Positions 1 through 10,453 are shown, numbered from the stretch's first letter. The stretch is 64,000 bases of DNA from Neptuniibacter sp. (GCF_024231755.1 NZ_JAAEQH010000265.1:1-64000), one strand, 5' to 3'. Notes: generated by a model not told the origin, from the sequence alone. Translations and numbers: made by a program.

Positions 1-165
1 AACGTTAAACCTATTTGTAAATCGCTTAAATGAATTCACTTGGTTGCTTGTCTAGAAAAAGTCTTTGCTTCTTCTCAACAAGCGCCCACACGAATTATCT
101 GATCAAATTGTTAAAGAGCGTTGCTTTTTGACTCTCAGCAGCGTGTGCCGTTCGTCTCAAGCGAG
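1..165 (-). other. Leader of a 16S rRNA operon (gene lies off the left edge)
   Basis: Read on the minus strand, this stretch resembles the gammaproteobacterial rrn leader: a GCTCTTTAACAAT boxA-like motif followed by a segment close to the E. coli sequence just ahead of mature 16S rRNA, including the GTGTGGGCGCTTG part. No protein gene is supported here. The 16S gene should begin a short distance left of base 1. An rRNA operon next to tyrS is also known in Pseudomonas. Confidence 0.8.
101..119 (-). promoter_or_regulatory. boxA-type rRNA antitermination site
   Basis: The minus strand reads GCTCTTTAACAATTTGATC, which matches the E. coli rrn leader region GCTCTTTAACAATTTATC. In that family the element recruits NusB-NusE to make rRNA transcription resistant to Rho. 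It lies about 50 bases downstream of the predicted P2 start site. Confidence 0.75.
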
Positions 166-171
166 GCGCAT

Positions 172-199
172 ATTCTACTTTGCGCTCATTCAAAGTCAA
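172..199 (-). promoter_or_regulatory. rRNA promoter P2
   Basis: On the minus strand, -35 TTGACT (194-199) and -10 TAGAAT (172-177) are separated by 16 bases. A GC-rich discriminator (GCGCC) follows the -10, as in stringently controlled rRNA promoters. The flank at 200-236 is A/T rich like an UP element. Initiation is expected near 165. Confidence 0.8.
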
Positions 200-359
200 C
201 CGTTTATTTTGCAATTTTGTAAATTAATTTACTCAGCGTCGGAACTTTGAATCCTGCCGCGTAAGCAATCTAAAAACATAACGTTTTCAACCACTTACTC
301 AACACCTTGCGTCGTTCAAAACCGCCTTAATTTGCGGCCTCCCTAAGCAAGGACGGCGA

Positions 360-387
360 ATTCTACAGACATATAAAATCAGGTCAA
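360..387 (-). promoter_or_regulatory. rRNA promoter P1
   Basis: On the minus strand, -35 TTGACC (382-387) and -10 TAGAAT (360-365) have the same 16-base spacer as P2. The discriminator begins TCGCCGTCC. Upstream (about 395-425) is an almost pure A/T tract like an rrn UP element. P1 and P2 lie about 190 bases apart, matching the tandem design of rrn operons. Confidence 0.8.
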
Positions 388-514
388 CCGCTATCTGTAA
401 AAAAACTTAAAAAAATTAAAAAAAAGACAAAACTGACCAAATACCATACAGTCAGTGACTAAAGAACAAACAAGCGCGATCAAAACTTAAACAACATGCA
501 TAAAACAGGCACAA

Positions 515-538
515 AAAAGGCGTCTAACGACGCCTTTT
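515..538 (-). terminator. tyrS intrinsic terminator
   Basis: A ten-base-pair stem (515-524 with 529-538) closes a four-base TAAC loop. On the minus strand it is followed by a T tract. It lies 28 bases past the tyrS stop and separates tyrS from the rRNA promoters. Confidence 0.85.
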
Positions 539-565
539 CAAATTACGTATATAGAAGAAGCAATT

Positions 566-1864
566 TTATACCAATGAGAACAGGTGATGCTTCTTCTTAC
601 CTAGCTTAACCAGGAAGTACTTTCCGAATAGCGCTTTATCATTCGCAAACACACCCGTGGCATTCATGTTGTCTTCCATACCATGAGCCTGCCCATTAAC
701 GATAACAGCATTTCGCTGCAGAGCGTCTTTTACCTGCTTACCACCTGGAGCCATACCTGCTTCAGATAGAATTGTTGTCAGTGGACTTTCAGCCACAGCC
801 GCAAGGTCGAGCTCTGATGACGGTAGGCCATCTTGTGCTAACTGAGCATAATCAGTTTCGCTCAGATCAGAAGTATCTCCCGAGAACAGCGCTTCAGTGA
901 TGCGCTTCGCAGCAGCAAGACCCTCTTCGCCATGAATAAGGCGAGTAGCTTCTTCAGCCAGTATACGCTGCGCCTCTGGACGACCCTGGCGTTCAGAGTC
1001 TTCTTTCTCAATCTGATCGATCTCTGATACAGATAGGAAAGTAAAATATTTAAGGAAGCGGTATACATCTGCATCAGCAGTCTGCAACCAGAACTGATAG
1101 AACGCGTAAGGCGATGTGCGGCTGGCATCCAGCCAGATTGTACCCGACTCTGTTTTACCAAACTTTGTTCCGTCTGATTTAGTAATCAAAGGCAACGTCA
1201 GACCGAATACCTGATTACCATTCATACGACGAGTCAGCTCTGTACCACCAGTGATATTACCCCACTGATCAGAACCACCGATCTGAAGAGTACAACCATG
1301 GGAAGCATTCAACTGCTGGAAGTCATATGACTGTAGGATCATGTAAGTGAATTCGGTATAGGAGATACCCGCACCTTCACGATCGATACGTTGTTTAACA
1401 GACTCTTTGGCAATCATCTGGTTAACAGAGAAATGCTTTCCGATATCACGCAGGAATGTCAGAACATTGACATTCTGCGTCCAATCCAGGTTATTAACTA
1501 CTTCTGCACTGTTATTACCGCAGTCGAAATCAATAAATGCACTAACCTGCTGTTTGATTTTCTCAACCCAGCCAGCAACAGTGCTGTCATCGTTCAGCTT
1601 ACGTTCCTGAGCTTTAAAGCTCGGATCACCAATTAGGCCTGTAGCACCACCTACCAGCGCCAGCGGCTTATGACCAAACTGCTGAAAACGCTTTAGGGTC
1701 AATAGAGGCACCAAACTACCGATATGCAAGCTATCTGCAGTAGGATCAAAGCCACAATAAAGTGTCACACTTCCATCAGACAGATGCTTTTCCAGTTCTT
1801 CTTCGCTGGTCATCTGCGCAACCAGTCCGCGCGCTTTCAGGTCTTGTAAAAGTGTTTCACTCAT
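566..1864 (-). CDS. tyrS: Tyrosyl-tRNA synthetase
   Basis: Class I aminoacyl-tRNA synthetase that charges tRNA-Tyr in the cytoplasm. The N-terminal Rossmann domain carries the HIGH-box variant HIGS at residues 47-50. The KMSKS loop appears as KFGKT at about residue 235, the form usual in bacterial TyrRS. A C-terminal S4-like RNA-binding domain (about 365-430) contains the VIVNG stretch. Length is 432 residues against about 424 in E. coli, and the end is slightly extended and basic (KLGKKKHH). The ATG start fits the family N-terminus. It has its own promoter upstream and a strong terminator downstream, so it is probably monocistronic. Confidence 0.97.
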   Translation of the reverse strand: MSETLLQDLKARGLVAQMTSEEELEKHLSDGSVTLYCGFDPTADSLHIGSLVPLLTLKRFQQFGHKPLALVGGATGLIGDPSFKAQERKLNDDSTVAGWVEKIKQQVSAFIDFDCGNNSAEVVNNLDWTQNVNVLTFLRDIGKHFSVNQMIAKESVKQRIDREGAGISYTEFTYMILQSYDFQQLNASHGCTLQIGGSDQWGNITGGTELTRRMNGNQVFGLTLPLITKSDGTKFGKTESGTIWLDASRTSPYAFYQFWLQTADADVYRFLKYFTFLSVSEIDQIEKEDSERQGRPEAQRILAEEATRLIHGEEGLAAAKRITEALFSGDTSDLSETDYAQLAQDGLPSSELDLAAVAESPLTTILSEAGMAPGGKQVKDALQRNAVIVNGQAHGMEDNMNATGVFANDKALFGKYFLVKLGKKKHHLFSLV

Positions 1865-1908
1865 TGCTTTTGATCACCTTTAGATGATGTCGTTAAAAAA
1901 AGAGCGCT

Positions 1909-1937
1909 ATTTTAGCGGCAGCAAGCCCAGCAAACAA
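1909..1937 (-). promoter_or_regulatory. tyrS promoter
   Basis: On the minus strand, -35 TTGTTT (1932-1937), a 17-base spacer and -10 TAAAAT (1909-1914) lie about 45 bases upstream of the tyrS ATG. Spacing and hexamers fit sigma-70. No comparably clear promoter was found for the divergent M23 peptidase gene. Confidence 0.6.
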
Positions 1938-2085
1938 ATCTGATACCCTTTTATTTTCTTGATCAGCGTTAAGCCAAGCTTAAGTTTTATACTTTTTCGC
2001 CGACTTTTATAAATTAGAGTGGCATAATGCAGCCACTACTTATCAGCAGCCCAATTTAAAGCTATAAAAACGAAGGGGAATTAGG

Positions 2086-3465
2086 GTGCTAAATCGTTTC
2101 CATCATTTCCGGGGACAGTTTCCAACTGTTCATCTGGTAGCCGTCAGCGCTTGTGTCTTTATTCTTGGCCTGACCCTGTTATTACTCCCGTCTCAGGAAG
2201 TTGAAGCCACCCGCGTTATTGCAACCGACGCCCCGGCTGAAAAGTCTACTGCTGTTGAAGCTATTATTATTGCCCCTAACACACAAACTGACACAACAAA
2301 TCTCCCAAGCATTTCAGCAGAAGTTACAGCAGAAGAAGCACCAGCTACAGAAGAAAACTGGACGGACTATACGGTAGGGTCTGGCGATAACCTGACCTCC
2401 ATGTTCAAAAAGGCCGGTTTAACGGCTACCGATGTTTACTATGTTTCTCAAGCTAGCAAAGCTTCAAAATCATTTACCCGCTTGTTCCCTGGACAGACAC
2501 TTTCTTTCCTAATAGAAGATGGCAAGTTAAACAAACTTCGTCATGTTCAATCAGATCTGAAGAGTACACTACTGACACGTACTCTTAACGGCTTCGATAT
2601 CCAGCAGATTGAGCGCCAACCGAAAATCCAACATCAATATACATCTGCTACGATCACCGACTCTCTTTTCCTCGCAGGAGAAGAAGCAGGACTATCCAGT
2701 AAAAAAATAATGGAGCTGGCGAGCATCTTTGGCTGGGATGTGGATTTCGTGCTGGATATTCGCAAAGGCGATAGCTTTAACCTAATTTACGAAGAGCACT
2801 TCCTAGATGGCGAGAAGATTGGCGAAGGCCCAATCATTGCAGCACAATTTATCAATCGCGGCACAAAATTCACTGCACTTCGTTATACCGATACAAATGG
2901 CGATAGCAGCTACTACACCCCTGAAGGTTACAGTATGCGCAAAGCCTTCCTGCGCTCTCCGGTAGATTTTGCACGCATCAGCTCGCGCTTTAGCCTGAAG
3001 CGCAAACACCCAGTACTGAATAAGATCCGCGCTCACCGCGGCGTTGACTATGCTGCTCGCACAGGCACGCCAATTAAATCTGCCGGTGACGGTAAAATCA
3101 TTTTCCGAGGTAGAAAGGGTGGATTCGGTAATGTAGTGATCGTGCAACACGGTAGCAACATCACTACGCTTTATGCGCACATGAACGCATTCAAACGCGG
3201 TCAACGCGTGGGCACACGAGTCAAGCAAGGCCAGATTATTGGCTTTGTTGGCAAAACTGGTTTAGCTAGCGGCCCTCATCTACATTATGAGTTCCGCCTC
3301 AATGGTGTTCACAAAAACCCATTAACGGTCAAATTGCCACAAGCATCGCCTATAACGAAGAGCGAACAAGGCGCTTTTAAAACTGCAGCAAGCGCGCTTT
3401 TGGCACAACTTGAAACATATCAAGCCACAACCCCTAACACTACACTGGCTCTGAACAATAAGTAA
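2086..3465 (+). CDS. M23 family murein DD-endopeptidase (MepM-like)
   Basis: Predicted envelope peptidoglycan hydrolase that cuts peptide cross-links during wall growth. Residues 17-37 form a hydrophobic signal anchor. A Thr/Glu/Ala-rich linker and an OapA/LysM-like module (from about residue 92, WTDYTVGSGDNL) follow. The C-terminal third is a zinc LytM domain with HRGVD (His317, Asp321) and HLHYE (His398, His400), so all metal ligands are present. The start is GTG behind a G-rich Shine-Dalgarno stretch. The stop overlaps the anmK start by one base, coupling a wall hydrolase to recycling of its products. A MepM relative is the best assignment; exact cleavage specificity is inferred. Confidence 0.9.
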   Translation: MLNRFHHFRGQFPTVHLVAVSACVFILGLTLLLLPSQEVEATRVIATDAPAEKSTAVEAIIIAPNTQTDTTNLPSISAEVTAEEAPATEENWTDYTVGSGDNLTSMFKKAGLTATDVYYVSQASKASKSFTRLFPGQTLSFLIEDGKLNKLRHVQSDLKSTLLTRTLNGFDIQQIERQPKIQHQYTSATITDSLFLAGEEAGLSSKKIMELASIFGWDVDFVLDIRKGDSFNLIYEEHFLDGEKIGEGPIIAAQFINRGTKFTALRYTDTNGDSSYYTPEGYSMRKAFLRSPVDFARISSRFSLKRKHPVLNKIRAHRGVDYAARTGTPIKSAGDGKIIFRGRKGGFGNVVIVQHGSNITTLYAHMNAFKRGQRVGTRVKQGQIIGFVGKTGLASGPHLHYEFRLNGVHKNPLTVKLPQASPITKSEQGAFKTAASALLAQLETYQATTPNTTLALNNK

Positions 3466-4577
3466 TGGATAACCAAGCTACTGTTTATGTTGGTCTCATG
3501 TCCGGCACCAGCTTGGACAGTGTAGATGCCGTTGCGGTTAGCTTTGAACCTAAATTCACACTTATTGCCACCCATACTGAAGCTATTCCAGATCAGTTAA
3601 AACAAAGTATCACGAGACTGATGCTACCCGGCGATAATGAAATCGACCGCATGGGCGAGATTGATATCCAGCTCGGCCAACTTTTCGCCAAGGCAACGAA
3701 CCAGCTAATCAATAGCAATAATCTTAATAGAAGCAAGATCAAGGCTGTAGGCAGCCACGGACAAACAGTCCGCCATCGTCCTGAGTTAGGCTTTACACTG
3801 CAGATTGGTGATGCCAATATCATTGCAGAGCAAACAGGCATTACCACCATTACCGATTTCAGACGCAGAGACATGGCTGCAGGCGGACAAGGCGCCCCGC
3901 TAGTTCCAGCATTTCACCATGCGATGCTGCATAACTCAGCAAAAGACAGGGTTCTGCTTAATATTGGTGGTATGGCGAATATCACATACCTACCTTCGAA
4001 CCCGGAAAAACCAATATCCGGCTTTGATACAGGTCCCGGCAATATCCTTATGGATGCCTGGATCAACGATCAACGCCAGCTTGGTTATGACAAAGACGGA
4101 GCTTGGGCAGCATCAGGCAAGATCAATAATGATCTGCTCTTTTCTCTTCTAGAGCTGGATTATTTTCAGGAAGCACCACCAAAAAGCACAGGGCGCGAGC
4201 AATTTAACCTAAACTGGTTAAAACAGAAGCTGCACAATTTCAGTGATATTCATCCGGAAGATATTCAAGCAACCCTTGCCGCCTTAACCGCATACACCAT
4301 TGCCGACTGCATTAAGCGCTTCACTCCATACTCCGATTTCGAATTATTAGTATGTGGCGGCGGTAGTCACAATCAGTTTTTGCTACAACAGCTCAGATCA
4401 GCCCTGCCAACGGCGGATATCGCAAACTCAGATATAGCCGGAATTGCAGCAGATTGGATGGAAGCAGCCGCATTTGCCTGGCTGGCGATGCGCTGCCTTG
4501 AGGGGAAAACAGGTAATATCAGTGACGCTACCGGCGCCAGCGGAGAAAGAATTCTCGGGGCTATTTACCAAGCCTAG
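3465..4577 (+). CDS. anmK: 1,6-anhydro-N-acetylmuramic acid kinase
   Basis: Cytoplasmic wall-recycling kinase. It opens and phosphorylates anhydroMurNAc released by lytic transglycosylases, giving MurNAc-6-phosphate. The N-terminal phosphate loop [10 protein letters not shown] (residues 10-19) and the internal motifs GFDTGPGN and CGGGSHN are those of the AnmK/ASKHA fold. Length is 370 residues, almost identical to E. coli (369). The ATG overlaps the TAA of the upstream endopeptidase, so the two genes form a coupled pair. The 3-prime end overlaps the convergent DsrE-like gene by four bases. AnmK next to tyrS is also typical of Pseudomonas. Confidence 0.96.
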   Translation: MDNQATVYVGLMSGTSLDSVDAVAVSFEPKFTLIATHTEAIPDQLKQSITRLMLPGDNEIDRMGEIDIQLGQLFAKATNQLINSNNLNRSKIKAVGSHGQTVRHRPELGFTLQIGDANIIAEQTGITTITDFRRRDMAAGGQGAPLVPAFHHAMLHNSAKDRVLLNIGGMANITYLPSNPEKPISGFDTGPGNILMDAWINDQRQLGYDKDGAWAASGKINNDLLFSLLELDYFQEAPPKSTGREQFNLNWLKQKLHNFSDIHPEDIQATLAALTAYTIADCIKRFTPYSDFELLVCGGGSHNQFLLQQLRSALPTADIANSDIAGIAADWMEAAAFAWLAMRCLEGKTGNISDATGASGERILGAIYQA

Positions 4578-5026
4578 AAATACAGATAACCCTGATTGCG
4601 TAACCTTAGCTCTTCTGAAGGCCCTAGAGGCACTGTATCAACAAAAACTGGCAGCTCAGAACGATCAACACCATTGATCCGCATCCAAGTTTCACACACC
4701 CTAATATCAATGATATTTCTCTGCTCCAAACGCTCCGCTAATTCTAATAGGCTTTTGTAACGCTCCATATTATGGCTACGGAATGCATGCGCTTCCTCAC
4801 CATGAAGAACAAAAACGATAGGCTCATAAGAACTCAAGTCATTAACACTATCCGCCAATAAACTCGCACGCTCAAACAACATCTCAACTTCAGATGCACT
4901 GTTATTCTTTATCAATGCCAGATAACGTGAGTTTGCCAGATCAGGCTCCGCAGGGGACTGCAACGGTTCTGCGGCAATAGCAAAAGAGAACAACACCAGA
5001 AACACACTCACCAACAGTCTGGACAT
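4574..5026 (-). CDS. Exported DsrE-family protein of unknown role
   Basis: A 150-residue protein with a clear N-terminal signal peptide (hydrophobic residues 4-17, cleavage likely after AIAA). The rest resembles the DsrE/DsrF-like fold: an alternating alpha/beta pattern with VFVLHGEEA in the middle and a cysteine in the segment IRVCETWMR. DsrE proteins handle sulfur in some pathways, but periplasmic single-domain members have no assigned function and I do not infer one. It is convergent with anmK (four-base overlap). On the far side it is followed by the erpA stop about 90 bases away, same strand. Confidence 0.7.
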   Translation of the reverse strand: MSRLLVSVFLVLFSFAIAAEPLQSPAEPDLANSRYLALIKNNSASEVEMLFERASLLADSVNDLSSYEPIVFVLHGEEAHAFRSHNMERYKSLLELAERLEQRNIIDIRVCETWMRINGVDRSELPVFVDTVPLGPSEELRLRNQGYLYF

Positions 5027-5074
5027 AATTCTCTCCTGTAATAGAAATATTAGATATTTAACAGAAGGTATCTG

Positions 5075-5107
5075 AACAGGTTATGAACTTGCAAGCCATA
5101 ACCTGTT
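5075..5107 (-). terminator. Hairpin downstream of erpA, possible terminator
   Basis: A perfect 11-base-pair inverted repeat (5075-5085 with 5097-5107) with an 11-base loop lies just after the erpA stop on the minus strand. It lacks a convincing T tract, so it may stabilise the mRNA 3-prime end or act weakly rather than terminate transcription. Confidence 0.4.
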
Positions 5108-5118
5108 AGGAGGGTATA

Positions 5119-5475
5119 TTAGATAGAGAATGAGGAACCACAACCGCAGGTTGTCGTTGCATTCGGATTGTTAATAACAAATTGACTGCCTTGCAAACCC
5201 TCTTTGAAATCCACCTCAGCACCAGCAAGGTACTGGAAGCTCATCGGGTCAACAACCATAGTAACGCCATCACGCTCGACAACAGTATCATCATCAGCGG
5301 ATGACTCATCAAATGTGAAGCCATAGGAAAAACCTGCACAACCACCACCTGTAATAAACACACGTAGTTTCAGATTGTCGTTTTCTTCCTCGTCGATCAA
5401 CGACTTAACTTTTGCGGCAGCTGCGGCCGTAAAGGCCATAGCTGACTCTGCATTTGGATCTACTGTTTCAATCAT
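5119..5475 (-). CDS. erpA: Iron-sulfur cluster insertion protein ErpA
   Basis: A-type Fe-S carrier that delivers clusters to apo-enzymes, including those of isoprenoid synthesis. Three conserved cysteines are visible: Cys46 in [11 protein letters not shown] and Cys110 and Cys112 in the C-terminal CGCGSSFSI. Length is 118 residues, normal for ErpA (114 in E. coli). The acidic DEEEND segment before the beta sheet suits ErpA better than IscA. It follows argC on the same strand with a 62-base gap, an arrangement I recall from pseudomonads. A hairpin follows the stop. Confidence 0.93.
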   Translation of the reverse strand: MIETVDPNAESAMAFTAAAAAKVKSLIDEEENDNLKLRVFITGGGCAGFSYGFTFDESSADDDTVVERDGVTMVVDPMSFQYLAGAEVDFKEGLQGSQFVINNPNATTTCGCGSSFSI

Positions 5476-5537
5476 AGGAACTTCTACTCATAAAGATTGG
5501 CGCAATTATCACCTTAACCTAGCATTTCAGTCAAGTA

Positions 5538-6572
5538 TTATGGCATCAACCCTACGATATTCAGCCCTGCACTCTCATCCAGACCGAACATGATATTCAT
5601 GTTCTGGATCGCCTGACCGGCAGCTCCTTTAACCAAATTGTCGATAACAGAAAGCACCACTACGGTGTCTTCATTCTGCGGACGGTGCACACTGATACGA
5701 CATTGGTTCGCACCTTTAACACTTCGAGTCTGAGGGTGTGAACCTGCGGGCATCACATCTACAAACGGCTCGTTCGCATAGCGCTCTTCAAACAGAGTCT
5801 GCAGATCATGATCAACTGGATCTTTCAGCACACCATAACAAGTGGAGTGGATACCACGGATCATCGGCGTCAGATGAGGAACAAAGGTCAGATGAACCGG
5901 GCGCTCAGCCGCGGCAGACAAACCCTGCTTAATTTCTGGCAGGTGACGATGTCCAGGTACGCCGTAAGCCATCATGCTTTCACTGGCTTCACAAAGCAGC
6001 ATTCCAACTTTTGCACCACGTCCAGCACCGCTCACGCCTGACTTACAGTCTGCAATCAGGCGACGATGATCAATCAACTTGTTTTCAATCAGTGGCAGAA
6101 AAGCCAACTGTGTAGCTGTTGGGTAGCAACCAGGGCAAGCAATCAGCTGAGCATCTTTTATCTGCTCACGATTTACCTCTGGCAAACCATATACCGCCAG
6201 CTCAGCCATCTCCGGCTGGGTATGCTCCATACCGTACCACTTGGACCACAACTCCAGATCTTTAATACGGAAATCTGCACCCAGATCGATAACCTTAACG
6301 CCTTTAGCCACCAGCTCTGCAGCCATATTCATAGCAACGCCGTGTGGAGTTGCGAAGAAAACAACATCACAGCCACTCAAAGTTTCCACATCAGGTACTG
6401 TGAATTTAAGGTCGTGATGGCCTCGCAGGTTTGGATACATATCAGCCACACTGACACCTTCCTCAGAACGGGAAGTAATCACCTCTACCGTTGCATTAGG
6501 ATGATTTGCCAACAAACGAAGCAGCTCTACGCCGGTATAACCGGTACCACCTACAATACCTACCTTAATCAC
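5538..6572 (-). CDS. argC: N-acetyl-gamma-glutamyl-phosphate reductase
   Basis: Third step of arginine synthesis: NADPH-dependent reduction of N-acetylglutamyl phosphate. The N-terminal [10 protein letters not shown] is the nucleotide-binding loop. The active-site cysteine sits in CPGCYPTA, and the C-terminal half contains GHRHLPEI. I chose the GTG start at 6572, seven bases behind an AGAGG ribosome site. The upstream TTG at 6587 would overlap that site. The result is 344 residues, the length I recall for pseudomonad ArgC. It is divergent from the ClC gene and upstream of erpA. Confidence 0.93.
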   Translation of the reverse strand: MIKVGIVGGTGYTGVELLRLLANHPNATVEVITSRSEEGVSVADMYPNLRGHHDLKFTVPDVETLSGCDVVFFATPHGVAMNMAAELVAKGVKVIDLGADFRIKDLELWSKWYGMEHTQPEMAELAVYGLPEVNREQIKDAQLIACPGCYPTATQLAFLPLIENKLIDHRRLIADCKSGVSGAGRGAKVGMLLCEASESMMAYGVPGHRHLPEIKQGLSAAAERPVHLTFVPHLTPMIRGIHSTCYGVLKDPVDHDLQTLFEERYANEPFVDVMPAGSHPQTRSVKGANQCRISVHRPQNEDTVVVLSVIDNLVKGAAGQAIQNMNIMFGLDESAGLNIVGLMP

Positions 6573-6783
6573 GAAAGGACCTCTCAAAGGGATGAAAAAC
6601 TGGTAACGTATAAAACAAGATTACTGTGTAATGGCGACAACGCCCGACTATCTCTTTCCAACCTGTTGATTCATTTGTATAAATTCAGCAGTAAAAAGAG
6701 CTAAACTGAGTCGAGGATGCACTATTCTGACTACGCAGACCGCATATAATACAAAGCAGCAGCTTTAATGACCATTAATAAAT

Positions 6784-8505
6784 ATGCTCAGATACGCTTT
6801 TTCAATGCAACACTTCCGCCACCGGCTGGCCCATACCGAAGCCCTACCGCAGATGGTGGTGCTTGGAATAATCTGCGGAATCATCTGTGGAGTTGTGCTC
6901 GGCACGTTCCGTTTGCTGCTGGAAATGCCATTAGAACAGTTTCTACCAAGCGGGATAAATGATGATTTTGAGTCCCTTCCTACTTGGCTGCGTTTTTGCC
7001 TTCCTATCATCGGTAGCCTTTTACTGATTGCGGTCCTCTCCCGCGTTACGCCTCTCGGAAGAAAAGTTGGCGTGATTCATCTTCTGGAGCGAATGGCTTA
7101 CCACCAGAGCAACCTACCTCTTAAAAATGCAATCGTGCAGTTCTTCGCTGCCTGTATTGCCCTCCTGTTTGGTCACTCCTGTGGTAAAGAAGGTCCAGCC
7201 ATTCACTTAGGAGCTGCTTGCGGAAGCCAATTAGGTCAACGCCTGAAGCTACCTAATAACACCTTACGAATTCTGGCCGGCTGCGGCTGTGCCGCCGGCA
7301 TTGCTGCAACATTTAACACTCCACTAGCGGGAGTAGTGTTTGCAATGGAGGTGGTTCTTCTAGAGTACACCGTTATAGGGTTTATGCCTGTTATGGTAGC
7401 TGCTGCCACGGGCGCTTTAGTTGTGCAATTTATGTTTGGCCGGGATCTGGTGCTCACTGTGCCAGCAATGAATATTCAATCACTGCAGGAAGTCCCTTAT
7501 GTGATATTCCTAGGCGGAATGATCGGCCTGCTCGCGGTGGCATTCATCTACATTATGACCAAAACTCTAAAATGGTCTCAGCATTCAGTACTAACTTATA
7601 AGTCCAAATTGATTCTAGCTGGAGTATTAACCGGCGGTTGCGCAGTTTTCTACCCTCAAGTCATGGGCATCGGCTATGACACTATCAGTTCAGTCCTTCA
7701 GGGCGAGCTTACTCTGGCTGTTCTAGCGGGTATTCTCCTGGCCAAATGCCTTTTAACGCCCATAGTATTAGGCCTAGGCTTACCCGCTGGATTGATCGGC
7801 CCAACTTTTTTTATTGGCGCTATAGCCGGTGGGATTTTAGGCGCGTTAGGTGCAGACGTTGTAGATCAAGAAGTAGCCCACGCTGGTTTTTACGCCATGC
7901 TAGGCATGGGCAGCATGATGGGTGCCGTAGCTAACGCGCCTATGGCAGCTTTAGTTGCCATCCTGGAGCTAACCGGTAACCCAAATATCATCTTCCCTGC
8001 GATGATCTCCATAGTGATCTCCAATTTGATTGCCCGTTACGTATTCAAAATGCCATCAATCTTTGTTGCCAGTATGCAGATACAGGGGATGGACTACCGC
8101 TATCAACCGCTGAATCAGGTACTAAACCGTTCCGCTGTTGGTAGTCTGATGAGCACTAATTTCGTAAAAGCAGATTCGGTTATTTCCTGTCAGGGCGCAC
8201 TCAGTGCTCTGGAAAACGACCCATCCTGGGTTGTAATTGATTCAGAGAATAAATACTCGTTACTCTCACCCGGCGATCTGCACACCATGACTCGCCAGTT
8301 GGCGCCCCATGATGATATAGATCTGCTCACCATGCCTGCCCTTCGCCTTGATACTGCAGATATCGATGAAAAAGCCACACTGCAGGAAGCGCTGGATAAA
8401 ATGAGCGAAAATAGCGTTGAAGCCCTTTGCGTCTTGGATTCCAACCAGAATATCTGCGGCCTTCTAACTCGTAATCAGATAGAACAACACTACCGTCAGA
8501 ATTAG
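6784..8505 (+). CDS. ClC-family chloride channel or H+/Cl- antiporter
   Basis: A 573-residue integral membrane protein of the ClC family with about ten hydrophobic helices over residues 20-430. The anion filter motif GKEGPAIHLG carries the gating glutamate, and a second selectivity stretch GLPAGLIGPTFF is present. A glutamate in VVFAMEVV occupies the place of the proton glutamate of antiporters. The C-terminal 120 residues form a CBS pair: the first (SLMSTNFVKAD onward) is weak, the second (ATLQEALDKMSEN to LLTRNQIE) is clear. It starts the rightward run with thiE and hemL; the gap to thiE is 18 bases. Channel versus exchanger behaviour cannot be settled from sequence. Confidence 0.92.
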   Translation: MLRYAFSMQHFRHRLAHTEALPQMVVLGIICGIICGVVLGTFRLLLEMPLEQFLPSGINDDFESLPTWLRFCLPIIGSLLLIAVLSRVTPLGRKVGVIHLLERMAYHQSNLPLKNAIVQFFAACIALLFGHSCGKEGPAIHLGAACGSQLGQRLKLPNNTLRILAGCGCAAGIAATFNTPLAGVVFAMEVVLLEYTVIGFMPVMVAAATGALVVQFMFGRDLVLTVPAMNIQSLQEVPYVIFLGGMIGLLAVAFIYIMTKTLKWSQHSVLTYKSKLILAGVLTGGCAVFYPQVMGIGYDTISSVLQGELTLAVLAGILLAKCLLTPIVLGLGLPAGLIGPTFFIGAIAGGILGALGADVVDQEVAHAGFYAMLGMGSMMGAVANAPMAALVAILELTGNPNIIFPAMISIVISNLIARYVFKMPSIFVASMQIQGMDYRYQPLNQVLNRSAVGSLMSTNFVKADSVISCQGALSALENDPSWVVIDSENKYSLLSPGDLHTMTRQLAPHDDIDLLTMPALRLDTADIDEKATLQEALDKMSENSVEALCVLDSNQNICGLLTRNQIEQHYRQN

Positions 8506-8523
8506 TTTAAACAGACCTTACTT

Positions 8524-9153
8524 ATGCAAAACAGACTCTCGGGCCTATACGGCATTACTGATCAGCAACTGATGCCTGATCTGACCAGTATGCTGAAACA
8601 GGTTGAAAAAAGCCTAAAAGGCGGGGCAAAGATCATCCAATACCGAGATAAATCCTCGGACCTTAAAAAACGAGTGGAGCAGGCCTCTGCTCTCAACACC
8701 CTATGCAAACAACACAAAGCTATCCTGCTAATCAATGATGACGCGGGGCTTGCAGCGGGCATCGGGGCAGCGGGGGTTCATCTGGGCCAGAGTGATGGAG
8801 CTGTTACTGAAGCCAGAGAAATGCTCGGGCCTGATGCCATTATCGGGGTCACCTGCCACGATTCGATTCAACTGGCAGAAAAAGCAGCAACTGAAGGGGC
8901 TGATTACGTGGCATTTGGCGCTTTCTTCCCTTCCAAGACAAAACCTGATGCAAAACCCGCTCCCATGGACTTACTGCAGGAAGCAAAACAAAAAGTTGAG
9001 TTACCAATAGTGGCGATTGGGGGCATTAGCGTGGATAATGCAGACCAGATTATTTCAGCTGGTGCTGACATGGTGGCTGTCATCCATGCTCTATATGCTC
9101 AGGGCAACATTACAGCCACAGCAAAGCAGTTCCACCAGCTTTTTAAAAATTGA
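8524..9153 (+). CDS. thiE: Thiamine-phosphate synthase
   Basis: TIM-barrel enzyme joining hydroxymethylpyrimidine diphosphate and thiazole phosphate to give thiamine monophosphate. Diagnostic stretches are YGITDQQL, IIQYRDKS, LLINDDAGLA, GVHLGQSD and AIGGISVDNA, which carry the pyrophosphate and Mg2+ ligands. The 209-residue length is typical. No TPP riboswitch is visible, because only 18 bases separate it from the ClC stop; it is probably read from an upstream promoter. hemL follows 16 bases later, and thiE-hemL pairing is common in pseudomonads. Confidence 0.95.
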   Translation: MQNRLSGLYGITDQQLMPDLTSMLKQVEKSLKGGAKIIQYRDKSSDLKKRVEQASALNTLCKQHKAILLINDDAGLAAGIGAAGVHLGQSDGAVTEAREMLGPDAIIGVTCHDSIQLAEKAATEGADYVAFGAFFPSKTKPDAKPAPMDLLQEAKQKVELPIVAIGGISVDNADQIISAGADMVAVIHALYAQGNITATAKQFHQLFKN

Positions 9154-9169
9154 TTCAGAGAGATAGAAA

Positions 9170-10453
9170 ATGTCCCGTTCCGAAGAACTTTTCCAGGCAG
9201 CCCAGGCCCATATTCCAGGTGGCGTAAACTCGCCGGTACGTGCATTCAAGGGTGTTGGCGGAACGCCAATCTTCTTCAAACGCGGCGAAGGCGCTTATCT
9301 GTTTGATGAAGATGATCAGAAATACATCGATTATGTAGGCTCATGGGGGCCAATGATTCTAGGGCATCGTAACGAAGCGGTTATCAATGCGGTACGTGAA
9401 TCTCTTGATAACGGTCTGGGCTTTGGTGCACCAACTGCAATCGAAATTGAGATGGCTGACAAAGTTTGCGAAATCATGCCGTCCATGGAATTGGTCCGTA
9501 TGGTTAGCTCCGGCACTGAAGCAACCATGAGCGCAATTCGTCTGGCACGCGGTTATACCAAACGTGACAAGATTGTAAAATTTGAAGGCTGCTACCACGG
9601 TCACTCAGACTCTCTATTGGTAAAAGCAGGCTCAGGCATGCTGACACTGGGTGAGCCAAGCTCTCCGGGCGTGCCGGCATCACTAGCAGAACACACGATC
9701 ACCCTGACTCACAACGATATCGACAGCGTGCGTAAAGCATTTGCTGAAGTAGGTGATCAGATCGCCTGCATTATCGTTGAACCGGTGGCAGGCAACATGA
9801 ACTGCATCCCTCCGGTTCCAGGCTTCCTTGAAGGTCTGCGTGAAGTATGTGATGAGTACGGCACTGTTCTGATCTTTGACGAAGTAATGACAGGCTTCCG
9901 TGTTGCTCTGGGCGGCGCGCAGGCGGTTTACAATGTTCAACCCGACCTGACCACACTGGGCAAAGTCATTGGTGGTGGCCTGCCTGTAGGTGCATTCGGC
10001 GGCAAGCGTGAAATTATGGAACATATCGCTCCACTAGGCGCTGTTTACCAGGCAGGTACTCTTTCCGGTAACCCTCTAGCGATGGCTGCCGGTCTTACTA
10101 TGTTGAATGAAGTATCTAAACCTGATTTCTACGAACAACTGGGCGCTAAAGTGGAGTTCCTGACCGAAGGTTTGGAAGCTGTAGCATTGGCCAATGGCAT
10201 TCCTTTCACAACTAGCCGTGTTGGCGGCATGTTCGGTCTGTTCTTTACAGATCAGGAGCAGGTAACCAGCTTCTCCGAAACTATGGCCTGCGATTCAGAC
10301 CGTTTCTCTAAATTCTTCCACGGCATGCTGGAGCAAGGCGTATATCTGGCCCCTTCTGCATTTGAAGCAGGGTTTGTATCCGCTTCTCATACTCAAGAAG
10401 ATATAGAGGCAACACTGGCTGCGGCTGATAAGGTCTTCGCTTCTCTGAAATAG
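9170..10453 (+). CDS. hemL: Glutamate-1-semialdehyde 2,1-aminomutase
   Basis: PLP enzyme of the C5 route to heme that makes 5-aminolevulinate from glutamate-1-semialdehyde. The 427-residue protein has the family N-terminus [18 protein letters not shown]. It also has the substrate-gate stretch [16 protein letters not shown], the cofactor aspartate in [11 protein letters not shown] and the Schiff-base lysine in [17 protein letters not shown]. The Shine-Dalgarno AGAGAG lies at a good distance from the ATG. It is in tandem with thiE. Confidence 0.97.
   Translation: MSRSEELFQAAQAHIPGGVNSPVRAFKGVGGTPIFFKRGEGAYLFDEDDQKYIDYVGSWGPMILGHRNEAVINAVRESLDNGLGFGAPTAIEIEMADKVCEIMPSMELVRMVSSGTEATMSAIRLARGYTKRDKIVKFEGCYHGHSDSLLVKAGSGMLTLGEPSSPGVPASLAEHTITLTHNDIDSVRKAFAEVGDQIACIIVEPVAGNMNCIPPVPGFLEGLREVCDEYGTVLIFDEVMTGFRVALGGAQAVYNVQPDLTTLGKVIGGGLPVGAFGGKREIMEHIAPLGAVYQAGTLSGNPLAMAAGLTMLNEVSKPDFYEQLGAKVEFLTEGLEAVALANGIPFTTSRVGGMFGLFFTDQEQVTSFSETMACDSDRFSKFFHGMLEQGVYLAPSAFEAGFVSASHTQEDIEATLAAADKVFASLK

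Noticed and set aside
65-250. 61-codon frame at the left edge
   Set aside because: It overlaps boxA and the P2 promoter of the rRNA operon.
6667-6687. TGATTCATTTGTATAAATTCA upstream of argC as an ArgR box
   Set aside because: It resembles half-sites but the spacing departs from the E. coli 18-base consensus, and pseudomonad ArgR sites differ. Kept as a weak possibility only.
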